Shown: in pieces, positions 16,569-26,593 of the stretch
How the letters are laid out: each line of letters begins with the position of its first letter
Numbering within the stretch: position 1 is the stretch's first letter
DNA from: Oscillospiraceae bacterium
Lineage (GTDB): Bacteria; Bacillota; Clostridia; Oscillospirales; SIG627
DNA length: 64,000 bases
Direction of reading: 5' to 3'
Assembly: GCA_034925865.1 (NCBI GenBank)
Contig: JAYFRN010000006.1
Span: 74,236-138,235, forward strand
Notes under the pieces: model-generated
Database searches by the model: none
What the model saw: the letters and a program-made list of their open reading frames with translations, nothing else
Told to the model about the DNA's origin: nothing
Translations under genes and position numbers: made by a program

Positions 16569-18756
16569 AATTCAAAAGCTTGCCGTAATATTAATTTCAC
16601 TCAGTATTATCCTGACTTTTTCAACACCTTTTGCGTCAAGCGCAGCTTCGGAGACAGGTAATGCGGAGCAACAGGCCGTTTATAAAAAGAGCGAAACAGT
16701 ATATGCTTCGCTGAATACCGACGGATCGCCGAAAGGAATATATTGTGTAAATTCCTTTTCCGTAATATCCGAAGGAATAATAACCGATTACGGTTATTAC
16801 GATAAAACGATCAACCTGACCGACTCTTCCGCGCTTGTGTATGAAAACGGTCTCGTCACATTCAACGCAAAGCCGGGAGAATTTTACTATCAGGGCAATC
16901 TGTTTGCAGATAAAGCATTGCTTCCGTGGGAATTTAAAATAGAATACCGCCTGGACGGACAGCTGACAGATGCCGCATCCATAGCCGGAAAGAGCGGAAA
17001 AGCGGAGATATCTCTTCACGTAACACCGCGCGACTATCCGGCCGCCAAAAGCTGTACTCTTCAAATATCCGGTTCACTGAAGCTCTCAATATTCTCCGAT
17101 ATTTCCGCCGGAGGCGCCACACTTACTGAAATTGGCGGCGAAACGCAGATTGTCTTTACGGTGTTTCCGAACCGTGCGGCTGATCTGAAAATAGACGCAA
17201 ATACAAATTCATTCGAATTTTCAGGATTTACAATAGCCGCCGCAAAGGCAGAAATGCCAATTGAGCTTTCTTCGGATTCACTCCCGGATTTTACGAAAGA
17301 GCTGGAAGAGTTTTCCAAAGGCATAGGAAAATTTAAAAATGGAGCCGGCTCGCTCTCTGACGGAGCAGCCGAATTGAGCCGCGCGGCAGGTTCTTTGGCG
17401 GATGGCTGTCAAACAATAAATAAAGCCACCGCTTCCGCGGCAGCAGGAGCGTTAAAGCTCGCCGATTCGACCTACAATGTCGCCAAATCACTGTCTTCTC
17501 TCAGTTTGGGAGGCAAAATATTATCCGACGGAATCAAAAACCTTGCGGACGGAGCAAGCTCAGCGGCCGATAAAGGACAAGACCTTATTTCCGGAGCCGA
17601 AAAGCTTTCAAACGGAATCGATTCGCTCCAATCCGGAGCGGATAAGCTCGCGTCGGCAACTTCAGAGCTTTGCAAAGGGCAGAAGGAGCTTTCGGATGGT
17701 CTGAATGCTCTGCTTCCAGGAGCGATGTCTCTTTCGGGAGGAATCGGGAATGTCTCAGATACGCTTACTGCACTTACATCAGGCAACGATCAGCTTCTTA
17801 AAGGAGCCGAAGAAATCAAACAAAACGCATTCAACCAGGCAAACGTACAGCTCTCGGAAGCTCTCGGCTCACACGCGCCTGTCCTCGAAGAATTAAATTA
17901 TGCCTCTGTGCTTGACGCGTTGATTTCCGATACAGATGCCGGATCATCCGAATCGGGAACAATAGTATTCAAAACACTTAAAAGCTCTTTGGATTCCATA
18001 TGTTTGTATTACGACGGACTTGAATCTTACTTAAATACGGTCGGCGTTCTGGCAAAAAACGCTCCCGGGTTGAAATCAGGTTCAGATGCGGTTTACGCAG
18101 GCATAGCTTTGCTTTCCGAAGGCGCTTGTACTGTTGCCGCAGGCTCGAAAACTATCTCCGATGGCTCTGCAGGGCTTTCCGCAGGGCTTTCGGAAACTCA
18201 TTCGGGAGCTTCGGAGCTTTCAGAGGGTGTTAAAGCTTATGTCGACGGAGTAAAAACAATAGCAAAAGGGGCGTCTGAGTCAGCAAACGGAATTTCCGAA
18301 TACGCAGGAGGCATAAAAATGTTTTCTGATGGCTTCTCGAATTTTACCGACGGTGTTTATTCTATGTCAGATGGCATCAGCTCACTCTCGATGGTAATAT
18401 CTGATTTTAACTCCGGTGTGACAGCGCTTTCTGATGGAACCAAAACAATAGCTGATGGAGCGAAGGAACTATCCGACGGCTCAAATACACTATATGAAAA
18501 TACTAACGGGATGAGCGCAGCCGTAAAAGAAAAAATTGACGGAGCTTTAAACGAAATTATTTCCGGTTATTCAGGGAATGGTGAAACGGTTTCGTTCATA
18601 TCTGAAAAAAATACTTTTACCGATAACGTACAATTTGTGATAATCACAGACAGTGTTTCCTCTACTGAAAACACTCCCATACCCGATCCGGAGCCCCAGG
18701 CTATGAACTTCTGGCAAAAGTTCTTAAGTTTATTCGGCCTTTACAAGCAGGAATAA
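16561..18756 (+). CDS. Secreted repeat-rich protein, YhgE/X-X-X-repeat type, MMPL partner
   Basis: 731 residues. A signal peptide (about 1-28) is followed by a beta-rich domain of about 230 residues and then a long stretch of 11-residue-like repeats of the type LSDGAxxLxxGxxx, which should form extended amphipathic helices. This repeat is typical of YhgE/Pip-related proteins that accompany MMPL exporters, where it may form a periplasm- or wall-spanning stalk. The C-terminus (FWQKFLSLFGLYKQE) is short and amphipathic, without a clear anchor. The start overlaps the MMPL stop; AAAGGAGA lies upstream. Partnership with the exporter is inferred from the overlap. Confidence 0.78.
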   Translation: MNKIQKLAVILISLSIILTFSTPFASSAASETGNAEQQAVYKKSETVYASLNTDGSPKGIYCVNSFSVISEGIITDYGYYDKTINLTDSSALVYENGLVTFNAKPGEFYYQGNLFADKALLPWEFKIEYRLDGQLTDAASIAGKSGKAEISLHVTPRDYPAAKSCTLQISGSLKLSIFSDISAGGATLTEIGGETQIVFTVFPNRAADLKIDANTNSFEFSGFTIAAAKAEMPIELSSDSLPDFTKELEEFSKGIGKFKNGAGSLSDGAAELSRAAGSLADGCQTINKATASAAAGALKLADSTYNVAKSLSSLSLGGKILSDGIKNLADGASSAADKGQDLISGAEKLSNGIDSLQSGADKLASATSELCKGQKELSDGLNALLPGAMSLSGGIGNVSDTLTALTSGNDQLLKGAEEIKQNAFNQANVQLSEALGSHAPVLEELNYASVLDALISDTDAGSSESGTIVFKTLKSSLDSICLYYDGLESYLNTVGVLAKNAPGLKSGSDAVYAGIALLSEGACTVAAGSKTISDGSAGLSAGLSETHSGASELSEGVKAYVDGVKTIAKGASESANGISEYAGGIKMFSDGFSNFTDGVYSMSDGISSLSMVISDFNSGVTALSDGTKTIADGAKELSDGSNTLYENTNGMSAAVKEKIDGALNEIISGYSGNGETVSFISEKNTFTDNVQFVIITDSVSSTENTPIPDPEPQAMNFWQKFLSLFGLYKQE

Positions 18757-18783
18757 AAGCTTGTGTACAGATGATTCATATAT

Positions 18784-18879
18784 GTAATAAACAGCAATTA
18801 TTTAATAAGAGAAAGACCCATATACCGAAGTCTTTCTCTTTTATTTATGCAATTATTTAACCGCTGAGTTCATAATAAT
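18784..18879. repeat. Copy of the palindromic intergenic repeat
   Basis: Forward orientation: AAGAGAAAGAC, loop CCATATACCGAA, GTCTTTCTCTT, with a TTATTTAACCGCTGAGTT outer arm. The outer arms are partly degraded. It sits directly after the exporter operon and may act as a terminator. The remainder of 18757-19080 holds no gene. Confidence 0.75.
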
Positions 18880-19080
18880 AATTTTTACATAAGCGGTGAT
18901 AATTATCCATTAATTTTACAATTTCAAATTTATAATCCAAAAGATCTGAAAAAAGCAGAGCAATATTTGTAAATTATGATGAAATATCATAATTTGCGAA
19001 TATTGCTATTGTTTTTTAATATCGAAAATGATATAATGGGATTTGAATTTGGATTTATTGCCATGAAAGGAATATCATAT

Positions 19081-20520
19081 ATGCACACCCAAACTCCAGC
19101 TGACACGATAGTAAATATGATCCGTGCCATAAACGAAGCGGAAGAAGCAAAAGCAAAGAAAGCCGCCGAAACCGGCCGTCTTACGGCACGCGCAAGATTG
19201 AAATCGTTATTTGACGAAGGTTCGTTCACCGAAATAGGAGCTTTTTTTAAAAAAAGCGGTTCTCCGGAAAGCGAATCGGATACCGTTATTTGCGCATATG
19301 GCGCTCTTGACGGAAGACTGATCTATGCATTTTCACAGGAGTATACCGAATCCAAAGCCGGATTCGGAGAAACACAAGCCGTAAAAATCGCCAAGCTTTA
19401 TGAGCTCGCAACTAAAAACGGCGCGCCGATTGTCGCATTCCTTGATTCGGCGGGAGCAAACATATCCGAGAATATTTCCGTCATATCGTCATACGGAAAA
19501 ATAATCAAATGTGCAAACGAAGCAAGCGGAATGATTCCGCAAATTGCTGTCGTAACCGGCATATGCGGGGGAGCCGCCGCAATTTACGCGTCAGCGTGTG
19601 ATTTTATCGTAGCAGAAAAAAATAACTCAAGTATATATCTTTCCGCTCCGAGTATTGTCAGAGCTTCAGACTCAAAAGCCGGAGCCGGTTTTTCGAAAGC
19701 TTCCGATTGCTGCGCGCGCGGAATATGCGCCGCTGTCGGCGACGGAGAAGCAGATACAATCGCTAAGGTAAAACGTCTTCTTTCCTTCATACCTTCAAAT
19801 TGTGAGGATGGAAATATACAGTTCCCGGTCAACGATGATCCCAACAGACCTACGCTGTGTTTTAACGGCGAATATTCGGCCAGCTCAGTTATTACCGGAC
19901 TTGCCGACGAAGACAGTATTTTCGAGCTTTATGTCGGTTATGCGGCGGAGCTTAAATGCGGATTTGCCGTGATGGGCGGAATTGTCTGCGGCTTTATAGC
20001 CTCCGACGGAGGAAAGCTCACGGCATCGGCAATGAAAAAAGCCGCGGGATTCGTATGCTTCTGCGATATGTTCGGCATCAGCCTCCTCACCCTTGTGGAC
20101 TCGGATGGCTTTGATGCCACCGAAGAAGCATCTGATGACCTCGCCGGAGCCGCCTCCGATCTTTTCAGTGCTTACGCCATTTCGGAATGTCCCAAGGTTA
20201 CCGTTTATTTCGGCAAAGCATACGGCAGCGTTTCAGCTGTCCTCGGCGGGAAAGAAACCGGTACCGATCTTGCGTTTGCCCTTCCTTTCGCAGAAATCAG
20301 CGTTCTCGCCCCGGAAACAGCTACCGCTTTGATGTGGAATGACAAGCTCCGCGGTGAAAAGGATCCTATCGCCGGAAGAGCCGCGCTTGTTGAAAAATGG
20401 CGCAGCGATATGGCTTCTCCTATCGCAGCGGCGCAATGCGGAATGATAGACGATGTGATCATGCCGGATGAGCTCCGCGCGAGACTTATCGCGGCGTTTG
20501 ACACACTTTCTTCCAGATAA
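19081..20520 (+). CDS. Acyl-CoA carboxyltransferase subunit (MmdA/12S-like) of Na+-pumping decarboxylase cluster
   Basis: 479 residues of the carboxyltransferase (crotonase-like) superfamily. TGRLTARARLKSLFDEGSF near residues 30-50 is the usual beginning of the acyl-CoA carboxyltransferase beta domain, followed by GICGGAAAIYASACDFI and a second half with ALPFAEISVLAPE. The enzyme would move CO2 between biotin and methylmalonyl-CoA or a related acyl-CoA. It is rather divergent: the usual GGPVYSPAL-type oxyanion segment is changed. GAAAGG at 19065 sets the start at 19081, not the upstream frame. It is first in the cluster with gamma, biotin carrier, beta and 5S-like subunits. Confidence 0.82.
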   Translation: MHTQTPADTIVNMIRAINEAEEAKAKKAAETGRLTARARLKSLFDEGSFTEIGAFFKKSGSPESESDTVICAYGALDGRLIYAFSQEYTESKAGFGETQAVKIAKLYELATKNGAPIVAFLDSAGANISENISVISSYGKIIKCANEASGMIPQIAVVTGICGGAAAIYASACDFIVAEKNNSSIYLSAPSIVRASDSKAGAGFSKASDCCARGICAAVGDGEADTIAKVKRLLSFIPSNCEDGNIQFPVNDDPNRPTLCFNGEYSASSVITGLADEDSIFELYVGYAAELKCGFAVMGGIVCGFIASDGGKLTASAMKKAAGFVCFCDMFGISLLTLVDSDGFDATEEASDDLAGAASDLFSAYAISECPKVTVYFGKAYGSVSAVLGGKETGTDLAFALPFAEISVLAPETATALMWNDKLRGEKDPIAGRAALVEKWRSDMASPIAAAQCGMIDDVIMPDELRARLIAAFDTLSSR

Positions 20521-20532
20521 GGAGCGAAATAA

Positions 20533-20895
20533 ATGTTTGAACTTGCTGAAAACGCCACATTAAGCGAAAAAATGCTGATGGGCGGAAAGGTTACGCTGTT
20601 GGGACTCGGCACGGTTTTTACCATTCTCGCCTTACTTTATTTTGTGCTTGTGCTGTTCCGCGTAGTCTTTGAAAAAAAGCCCTCCGTCCAATCTGATAAA
20701 ACAACCGCCGTTGCGGATGGCAGTAATGACAGTGATGTAAATATAGCTTCCGGACTTTCGGCCGCTTCCGATTCTTTGTCCGAACAGGACGAAGACGATG
20801 AAGAGCTCGCGGCAGCGATTATCGCCGCCATTTCCGCGTCCTCAGGCAAAGCACCAGGTTCGTTCCGTGTTGTATCGCTTAAAAAGAGAAGATGA
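20533..20895 (+). CDS. OadG-like small membrane subunit of Na+-pumping decarboxylase
   Basis: 120 residues: one membrane helix (about 20-42) followed by an acidic, low-complexity region (SEQDEDDEELAAAIIAAISA) and a basic tail. This is the architecture of gamma subunits of oxaloacetate or methylmalonyl-CoA decarboxylases, which hold the carboxyltransferase on the membrane pump. AAGGAG sits at the stop of the preceding gene, so translation is probably coupled. Confidence 0.82.
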   Translation: MFELAENATLSEKMLMGGKVTLLGLGTVFTILALLYFVLVLFRVVFEKKPSVQSDKTTAVADGSNDSDVNIASGLSAASDSLSEQDEDDEELAAAIIAAISASSGKAPGSFRVVSLKKRR

Positions 20896-20945
20896 CATAT
20901 AGCATACTTAATTAAAACGCGTCTTGAAAGGATTAATAAATTTTT

Positions 20946-21335
20946 ATGAAAAAATATATTGTTACCATCAACGGGAAAGCATACGAAGCAACCGTTGAAG
21001 AAGTTTCCGATTCATCAGCCTCTTACACCGCTCCCGCTGCTCCTGTTGCTCCTGTTTCTGCTCCAGCCGCTCCAGCGGTAAAAGCCGCGCCAGTTGCTTC
21101 TGTCAAGCCCGCTGCCGCACAGGGAACACAAGTTGCCGCTCCTATGCCGGGGACCATTCTTTCTGTTAAGGCATCTGTCGGACAGACAGTAAAAAAAGGC
21201 GAGGCGCTCTGCGTTCTTGAAGCAATGAAAATGGAAAACGATATCGTCGCGCTCTGCGACGGCAAAATTGTTCAGGTTTCCGCCACGAAAGGCTCATCTG
21301 TCAACACTGGCGACGTTCTGTTCGTCATTGCGTAA
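20946..21335 (+). CDS. Biotin carboxyl carrier protein of the decarboxylase cluster
   Basis: 129 residues. There is a short N-terminal domain, a Pro/Ala-rich linker (about residues 30-60) and a C-terminal biotinyl domain with the biotin attachment motif EAMKMEN near residue 95-101. The carrier moves the carboxyl group between the carboxyltransferases and the membrane beta subunit. It is encoded between the gamma and beta subunits. Confidence 0.93.
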   Translation: MKKYIVTINGKAYEATVEEVSDSSASYTAPAAPVAPVSAPAAPAVKAAPVASVKPAAAQGTQVAAPMPGTILSVKASVGQTVKKGEALCVLEAMKMENDIVALCDGKIVQVSATKGSSVNTGDVLFVIA

Positions 21336-21356
21336 GGGCAGGTTTGGTTTATTGAT

Positions 21357-22544
21357 ATGATAGAAGCTATAAACGGGTTTTTGGCTACGACGGGCATAGC
21401 TCAGCTTTTAAAAAGCGGAATGGCCATAAAAACTCTCATAATGTATGCTATAATCGGCATTCTGTTTTACTTCGCTATAGTAAAAAAATTCGAACCGATG
21501 CTATTATTGCCCATTGCGTTCGGAATGCTGCTTGCAAATCTTCCGGGCGCCGGAATAATACACATGGATATGTTTATTTCCGACGATCCGAATTTTCATA
21601 TTGACGCGCAGAATATCATGCAGAACGGTCAGCTGCTCGATTTCCTTTATCTCGGCGTCAAGCTTGGCATCTATCCTCCGCTGATATTTCTCGGGATCGG
21701 CGCAATGACGGACTTTTCTCCGCTTATCTCCAATCCCAAATCGCTGTTTCTCGGCGCAGCGGCACAGCTTGGCGTTTTTGTCGCGTTTGCTCTCGCTCTT
21801 TTATTAGGATTTAATCTTTGCGAAGCGGCTGCGATTGGTATCATCGGCGGTGCCGACGGTCCGACTGCCATATATGTCACTAAAACGCTTGCACCGAATT
21901 TATTGGGTGCTATCGCAATCGCCGCGTATTCCTACATGGCGCTTGTGCCTTTCATTCAGAAGCCTATTATGCGCGCTCTGACCACCGACAAGGAACGCAA
22001 GGTAAAAATGACTCAGCTCCGTCCTGTTTCAAAGCTCGAGTTGGTTCTCTTCCCGATCGTCGTAAGCGCGGTAGTCTGCCTTATAATTCCCGACTGTACT
22101 CCGCTTATCGGTATGCTGATGCTCGGAAACCTTCTCAGAGTATCGGGAGTTGTTGAAAGACTTTCTAAAACCGTTCAAAACGAATTGATCAATATTATTA
22201 CAATTCTTCTCGGTATTTCTGTCGGAGCAACGGCAAACGCCGAAAACTTCCTCAGCGTAAGGACGCTTATGATCACCGGTCTCGGCTTTTTGGCGTTCTG
22301 CTTCTCAACCGCCGGCGGAGTTCTCTTCGGCAAAGTTATGTATGCTCTTTCCGGTGGAAAGATAAATCCCCTCATCGGTTCCGCTGGAGTTTCCGCCGTT
22401 CCGATGGCCGCAAGAGTTTCTCAGGATGTGGGCAAGGAATACGATCCAACCAACTTCCTTCTCATGCATGCCATGGGCCCGAATGTGGCCGGCGTAATCG
22501 GTTCCGCAGTAGCTGCGGGTGTTTTCCTCGCGTTGTTTAAATAA
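21357..22544 (+). CDS. oadB: Na+-transporting decarboxylase beta subunit (OadB/MmdB)
   Basis: 395 residues, multi-spanning. [14 protein letters not shown] near residues 161-174 is the hallmark of the beta subunit, together with [13 protein letters not shown] earlier and [20 protein letters not shown] near the end. It decarboxylates carboxybiotin and couples this to sodium export. It lies 21 bases after the biotin carrier gene. Confidence 0.95.
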   Translation: MIEAINGFLATTGIAQLLKSGMAIKTLIMYAIIGILFYFAIVKKFEPMLLLPIAFGMLLANLPGAGIIHMDMFISDDPNFHIDAQNIMQNGQLLDFLYLGVKLGIYPPLIFLGIGAMTDFSPLISNPKSLFLGAAAQLGVFVAFALALLLGFNLCEAAAIGIIGGADGPTAIYVTKTLAPNLLGAIAIAAYSYMALVPFIQKPIMRALTTDKERKVKMTQLRPVSKLELVLFPIVVSAVVCLIIPDCTPLIGMLMLGNLLRVSGVVERLSKTVQNELINIITILLGISVGATANAENFLSVRTLMITGLGFLAFCFSTAGGVLFGKVMYALSGGKINPLIGSAGVSAVPMAARVSQDVGKEYDPTNFLLMHAMGPNVAGVIGSAVAAGVFLALFK

Positions 22545-22595
22545 CGCAAAAATTCTAATAAGGAGTATAGGGAATAACCCTGTAATCAATAATAT

Positions 22596-23990
22596 ATGGG
22601 AGTAAAGATAACTGAAACCGTTCTCCGCGATTCTCATCAGAGCCTTATCGCGACAAGAATGACGACCGAACAAATGCTGCCGATTCTAGGCAAGCTCGAT
22701 AGCATTGGGTATTATTCACTCGAATGCTGGGGAGGCGCCACATTTGATGCCTGTCTCAGATTTTTGAATGAAGATCCGTGGCAAAGACTCAGAATATTAA
22801 AGGATAACGTAAAAAAGACACCTCTGCAAATGCTTTTCAGAGGTCAGAACATACTCGGCTACCGTCATTACGCTGATGATGTCGTGGAATATTTTGTTCA
22901 GAAATCAATCGCCAACGGTATCGATATCATAAGAATTTTTGACGCGCTCAACGATAAACGCAACCTCAAGGTTGCAATAAACGCGACAAAAAAAGAAAAA
23001 GGACATGTTCAGGCCGCTTTCAGCTATACAACAAGTCCGGTTCATAACAACGATTATTTTTCAAAATTCGCAAAAGAGCTTGAAGAAATGGGCGCCGACT
23101 CTATATGTATAAAGGATATGGCCGGACTTTTAAAGCCCTATGACGCATATGAGCTTGTTAAATCGCTGAAATCCGCCGTTAAAATCCCCATTCAGCTCCA
23201 TACGCATTACACCTCCGGTTTGGCTTCCATGACAGTATTAAAGGCTGTCGAAGCTGGAGTTGATATCGTCGACACCGCGATTTCTCCAATGGCCATGGGC
23301 ACATCCCAGCCGCCCACAGAATCTATTGTCGCGACATTAGCAGGCACAAAATACGATACCGGTCTTGATTTAATAAAGCTTGATGAAATCAATAAATATT
23401 TTACTCCTCTCCGCGAGAAATACTTAGCTTCCGGACTTCTGGATCCCAAGGTATTGAAGGTCGACGTAAATGCTCTTCTATATCAGGTTCCGGGCGGAAT
23501 GCTTTCGAATCTTGTTTCTCAGCTCAAGCAGGCAGGAAAGTCCGACAAGCTTACAGAGGTTCTTGAAGAGGTTCCTCGCGTACGCAAGGATGCTGGATAT
23601 CCGCCGCTCGTAACTCCGACTTCGCAAATTGTCGGAACTCAAGCCGTTTTAAATATAATCGGCGGCGAAAGATACAAGATGGTTACAAAGGAATTCAAAG
23701 GCCTTCTCCGCGGCGAATACGGAAAAACTCCGGTTCCGGTTGACGAAGCTTTCCGTAAATCAATAATCGGAGATGAAAAGCCGATCACATGCCGTCCCGC
23801 CGATCTTCTTAAGCCAGAGCTTAATACTCTCAGAAGTGAAATTTCCGAATATATCGAGCAGGATGAGGATGTTCTTTCCTATGCGCTTTTCGGACAGGTA
23901 GCTACAAAATTCTTTGAAGAAAGAAAAAAAGCAAAATATAAGCTTGACGCAGATAATTACGACGGCGAAAAGAAGATCCATTCAGTTTAA
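22596..23990 (+). CDS. oadA: Oxaloacetate/pyruvate carboxyltransferase subunit (OadA/5S-like)
   Basis: 464 residues. TETVLRDSHQSLIATRM at the start, the lysine in CIKDMAGLL near residue 172-180 and the metal-binding LHTHYTSG near 204-211 are the expected DRE-TIM carboxyltransferase features, and the C-terminal PYC_OADA domain is present. It lacks the fused biotin domain of full OadA, which fits the separate biotin carrier. AAGGAG is about 30 bases before the ATG, an unusually long distance, but the N-terminus fits the family. A carboxyltransferase for oxo-acids beside one for acyl-CoA makes the cluster transcarboxylase-like. Confidence 0.92.
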   Translation: MGVKITETVLRDSHQSLIATRMTTEQMLPILGKLDSIGYYSLECWGGATFDACLRFLNEDPWQRLRILKDNVKKTPLQMLFRGQNILGYRHYADDVVEYFVQKSIANGIDIIRIFDALNDKRNLKVAINATKKEKGHVQAAFSYTTSPVHNNDYFSKFAKELEEMGADSICIKDMAGLLKPYDAYELVKSLKSAVKIPIQLHTHYTSGLASMTVLKAVEAGVDIVDTAISPMAMGTSQPPTESIVATLAGTKYDTGLDLIKLDEINKYFTPLREKYLASGLLDPKVLKVDVNALLYQVPGGMLSNLVSQLKQAGKSDKLTEVLEEVPRVRKDAGYPPLVTPTSQIVGTQAVLNIIGGERYKMVTKEFKGLLRGEYGKTPVPVDEAFRKSIIGDEKPITCRPADLLKPELNTLRSEISEYIEQDEDVLSYALFGQVATKFFEERKKAKYKLDADNYDGEKKIHSV

Positions 23991-24031
23991 TCTATTCTAT
24001 TCTATTAATTTATTAAAAAGGAGCGTTTCAG

Positions 24032-24904
24032 GTGACAGGCGATAATTTTCTGGCTTTACTTGAGCAAAAGCTCAGATTTGCCACAAAAAGCGACAGAGAT
24101 AAGATACTCGGCTTTTATCACGAAAAGCTATCCGCCGCCGGAACACCCGATGAGGAGGCCGCGCTGGTTGAAGGCTTTGGCCCGCCCGATGAAATAGCAA
24201 AGTCAATACATGAAAAATATGCTGAAATGAATACTGAAGCGACCCGTGTTGGCTCCGGCATCGGAGTCGGAGCAGAAACACGGGTCTCTCCCGGTTCCGT
24301 AAAAAACACCTTTTCACAAGAAAGCTTTGCGTCACGCTCATTCACTACGTCTTCAGTTTCCCACTCAGGAACCAAAAAGCGGATGGCGGTAAGATATCCC
24401 AAAAGTTCTGAACAGTCTATTCCCGTTAATAAGCTTTGGCTTCCCGAAACCGACGGTCTTTTTGTAATAATTCTCAGAAAGCTTAACGCCTCAAAGCAGG
24501 TTCGTCCGCTTATTTTTGCCTTGCTTTTAATTCTTTTGGCTCCTCTTCTGATTATAATTACTGTTCTTGCGTTCGCTTTATATGCCGCTTCAATAGGTTT
24601 TATTCTCGCCGTGGCGCTTTGCCTGATTCTCATTATGCTTGGACCGACGGCGATCGCTATAGCGGGTTTAAGCTATGGTATAATAATGCTTTTTCAAAAT
24701 ATAACGATTGCTCTCATTGAAATAGGCATAGGGACGATGGTTTTCAGTATTGTCATTGCGATAGTCGGTATCGGATATCAGCTGGTCGCAGGTTTGATTC
24801 CGGCAATCATAGGCAAGCTGTCCGCTTTGTATAAATACGGTCTGCAAATTCTGAAAGCATATTTTTTTGGCACAAGCAGTATTACCAAAGCAGCAATAAA
24901 ATAA
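24032..24904 (+). CDS. DUF1700-like membrane protein
   Basis: 290 residues from a GTG start with AAGGAG ahead. The first 60 residues (FLALLEQKL...YHEKLSAAG...EGFGPPDEIA) match the DUF1700/HAAS-type helical domain, which usually precedes membrane segments. The C-terminal half has several hydrophobic helices. Such proteins usually pair with a DUF4097 protein and a PadR regulator in envelope-stress operons; here the DUF4097-type gene follows after 249 bases, and no PadR gene is visible. Confidence 0.75.
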   Translation: MTGDNFLALLEQKLRFATKSDRDKILGFYHEKLSAAGTPDEEAALVEGFGPPDEIAKSIHEKYAEMNTEATRVGSGIGVGAETRVSPGSVKNTFSQESFASRSFTTSSVSHSGTKKRMAVRYPKSSEQSIPVNKLWLPETDGLFVIILRKLNASKQVRPLIFALLLILLAPLLIIITVLAFALYAASIGFILAVALCLILIMLGPTAIAIAGLSYGIIMLFQNITIALIEIGIGTMVFSIVIAIVGIGYQLVAGLIPAIIGKLSALYKYGLQILKAYFFGTSSITKAAIK

Positions 24905-24944
24905 CAGCCGCGTTAATAAAACACACTTGCACACTGTTTATAGC

Positions 24945-25022
24945 TAATAAAGTTAATTAGTTAATTACCAATTGTGAGAGAAGATTATGGCATATGGGCT
25001 TTCATATAAAACCGTAATTTTA
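24945..25022. repeat. Strongly decayed copy of the palindromic repeat (uncertain)
   Basis: GTTAATTACCAATTGTGAGAG, then GGCATATGGGCTTTC and CCGTAATTTT, follow the order of the reverse orientation, but the hairpin is broken. Apart from this, 24905-25153 shows nothing recognisable. Confidence 0.35.
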
Positions 25023-25153
25023 TGATCACTGTTGAATATATGAATGCAGATCAAAGTTAAAGCTCAAGCAAACTTCAGCTTTATACTTTTACGATCAGAA
25101 TAACCGCATTTCCCGGCAGGAAACGGCAATAAATCACACTTTAATGGAAAGGC

Positions 25154-26236
25154 ATGGCCATAAAGATGAGACACTCGACTAAGTCAATGCTCAAATCGGC
25201 TCTTGTGCTGTTCTGCACTGGGTTGATTATTACAACATCATGTTATATTTATGCCGCCGCAAACGGAATTGACGTGTATGGCTCGTCATCGCTTCGTCCT
25301 ATATATGATTCATATAGCGAAACAATAGACGAGATTCTCGCGCGATCTCCCGACGCCGCAAAAAACGCCAATCCGAGTGATTCGTATCCGCCTTTCTCAG
25401 CGATTGAAGTCTTTTCACAGGTTGGAGACATCGCTATTAAAAAGACCAACAGCGCAAGCTATATCGAATATGAAAATGTCGACAAAAACAATCTTAAATG
25501 TATAATCGAAGGTGACAAGCTTTCTGTCTCAGAAATAAATCCTGTTATGTTCATGGGAGTTTCAGTAAAAAAAGACGGTATTGCCTTTGACGGGCTCAGA
25601 CAAATTTTCAACAGAAAAGCTACATTCAATCCCAACAGAAAAATCACTTTATATATAAATGAAGCCAAGCCGTTTTTAAGCGTATCGGTTAAAGCCAATA
25701 TCGGCGATATTGAAATGGACGGAATCTCGGCTTATAAAATAGAGCTTAACCTTTCATACGGAACCGCAAAGGTTCATAACACGACCGTCATTCCAGGCAC
25801 CAACGAAAGCATAATCAGAATTAACGGAGATATTGCAAGCATTGAATTTTCCGATAATTCCTATCCAATATGTGACATTTCAGTAATATCAGGCAATATT
25901 CACGCCTCTGTAAGTGAAAGTAAAAGCAATTTTGAAACGACACTCGGCACAATCTCGGTCGTCACATCATCGGAGCTTAGTGATTATACAGTCAGAATGT
26001 CCACTAACTACGGAGATGTAAAGATTCAGGGAAAAAAAGTTACGGACAAAAACGAATATAATCATCAAGGGGCTACAGCAAGCTCGATTTGGATAAAGGC
26101 CGGAGCCGGAAACATATCCGTTTCATCACAATCAGTCATATCAAATGGTCAAACAAGTTCAGAAGAACCGGAAATTACCGCAACAGAAACAAATACTGCA
26201 AATGAACCGTCTCCTACCGGAGAAATTGCAAATTGA
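25154..26236 (+). CDS. DUF4097-type extracellular beta-helix-like protein
   Basis: 360 residues with an N-terminal membrane segment (about 14-34) and an exported region of regular beta strands (VKANIGDIEMDG, YGTAKVHNTTV, TNYGDVKIQGKKV), the pattern of the DUF4097 putative adhesin family. The tail is Ser/Thr/Glu-rich. GGAAAGG lies one base before the ATG at 25154 and 13 before the ATG at 25166, so either could be used. It probably works with the DUF1700-like protein upstream. Confidence 0.72.
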   Translation: MAIKMRHSTKSMLKSALVLFCTGLIITTSCYIYAAANGIDVYGSSSLRPIYDSYSETIDEILARSPDAAKNANPSDSYPPFSAIEVFSQVGDIAIKKTNSASYIEYENVDKNNLKCIIEGDKLSVSEINPVMFMGVSVKKDGIAFDGLRQIFNRKATFNPNRKITLYINEAKPFLSVSVKANIGDIEMDGISAYKIELNLSYGTAKVHNTTVIPGTNESIIRINGDIASIEFSDNSYPICDISVISGNIHASVSESKSNFETTLGTISVVTSSELSDYTVRMSTNYGDVKIQGKKVTDKNEYNHQGATASSIWIKAGAGNISVSSQSVISNGQTSSEEPEITATETNTANEPSPTGEIAN

Positions 26237-26370
26237 TTATTAAAAATTAAATATGTATAGAAAATGTAATTTGTGAGAATAATACCTGCGGACAAGAAAA
26301 TATACCGCGGGTATTTTCATGTCCTTACCTATAGATAGTTTTATACAACTGAGAAATTTGAAGAAAGATA

Positions 26371-26592
26371 ATGGTAACAGCAATGGTTGACAGGATAGCA
26401 TTGACTCTGCTTATTATCGGCGGAATCAACTGGGGCAGCATCGGACTGTTCGGCTTCGACATCGTCGCTTGGATCAGTGGCGGCGTAAACACGCTGATCG
26501 CGCGAATAATATATACTGTCGTCGGACTTTGCGCGCTATGGTGCATTTCTCTGCTTTTCAGAGAAAGAGACAGCGAGCCCGAACGGATCTGA
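26371..26592 (+). CDS. DUF378 family small membrane protein
   Basis: 73 residues with two membrane helices. LLIIGGINWGSIGLFGFDIV is the family signature. Its function is unknown. The dispersed repeat begins two bases after the stop codon, so it would form the 3' end of the message. Confidence 0.85.
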   Translation: MVTAMVDRIALTLLIIGGINWGSIGLFGFDIVAWISGGVNTLIARIIYTVVGLCALWCISLLFRERDSEPERI

Positions 26593-26593
26593 T

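Noticed and set aside
18976..19080. Upstream in-frame extension of the acyl-CoA carboxyltransferase
   Set aside because: The 35 extra residues match no family, and GAAAGG just before 19081 supports the shorter form.
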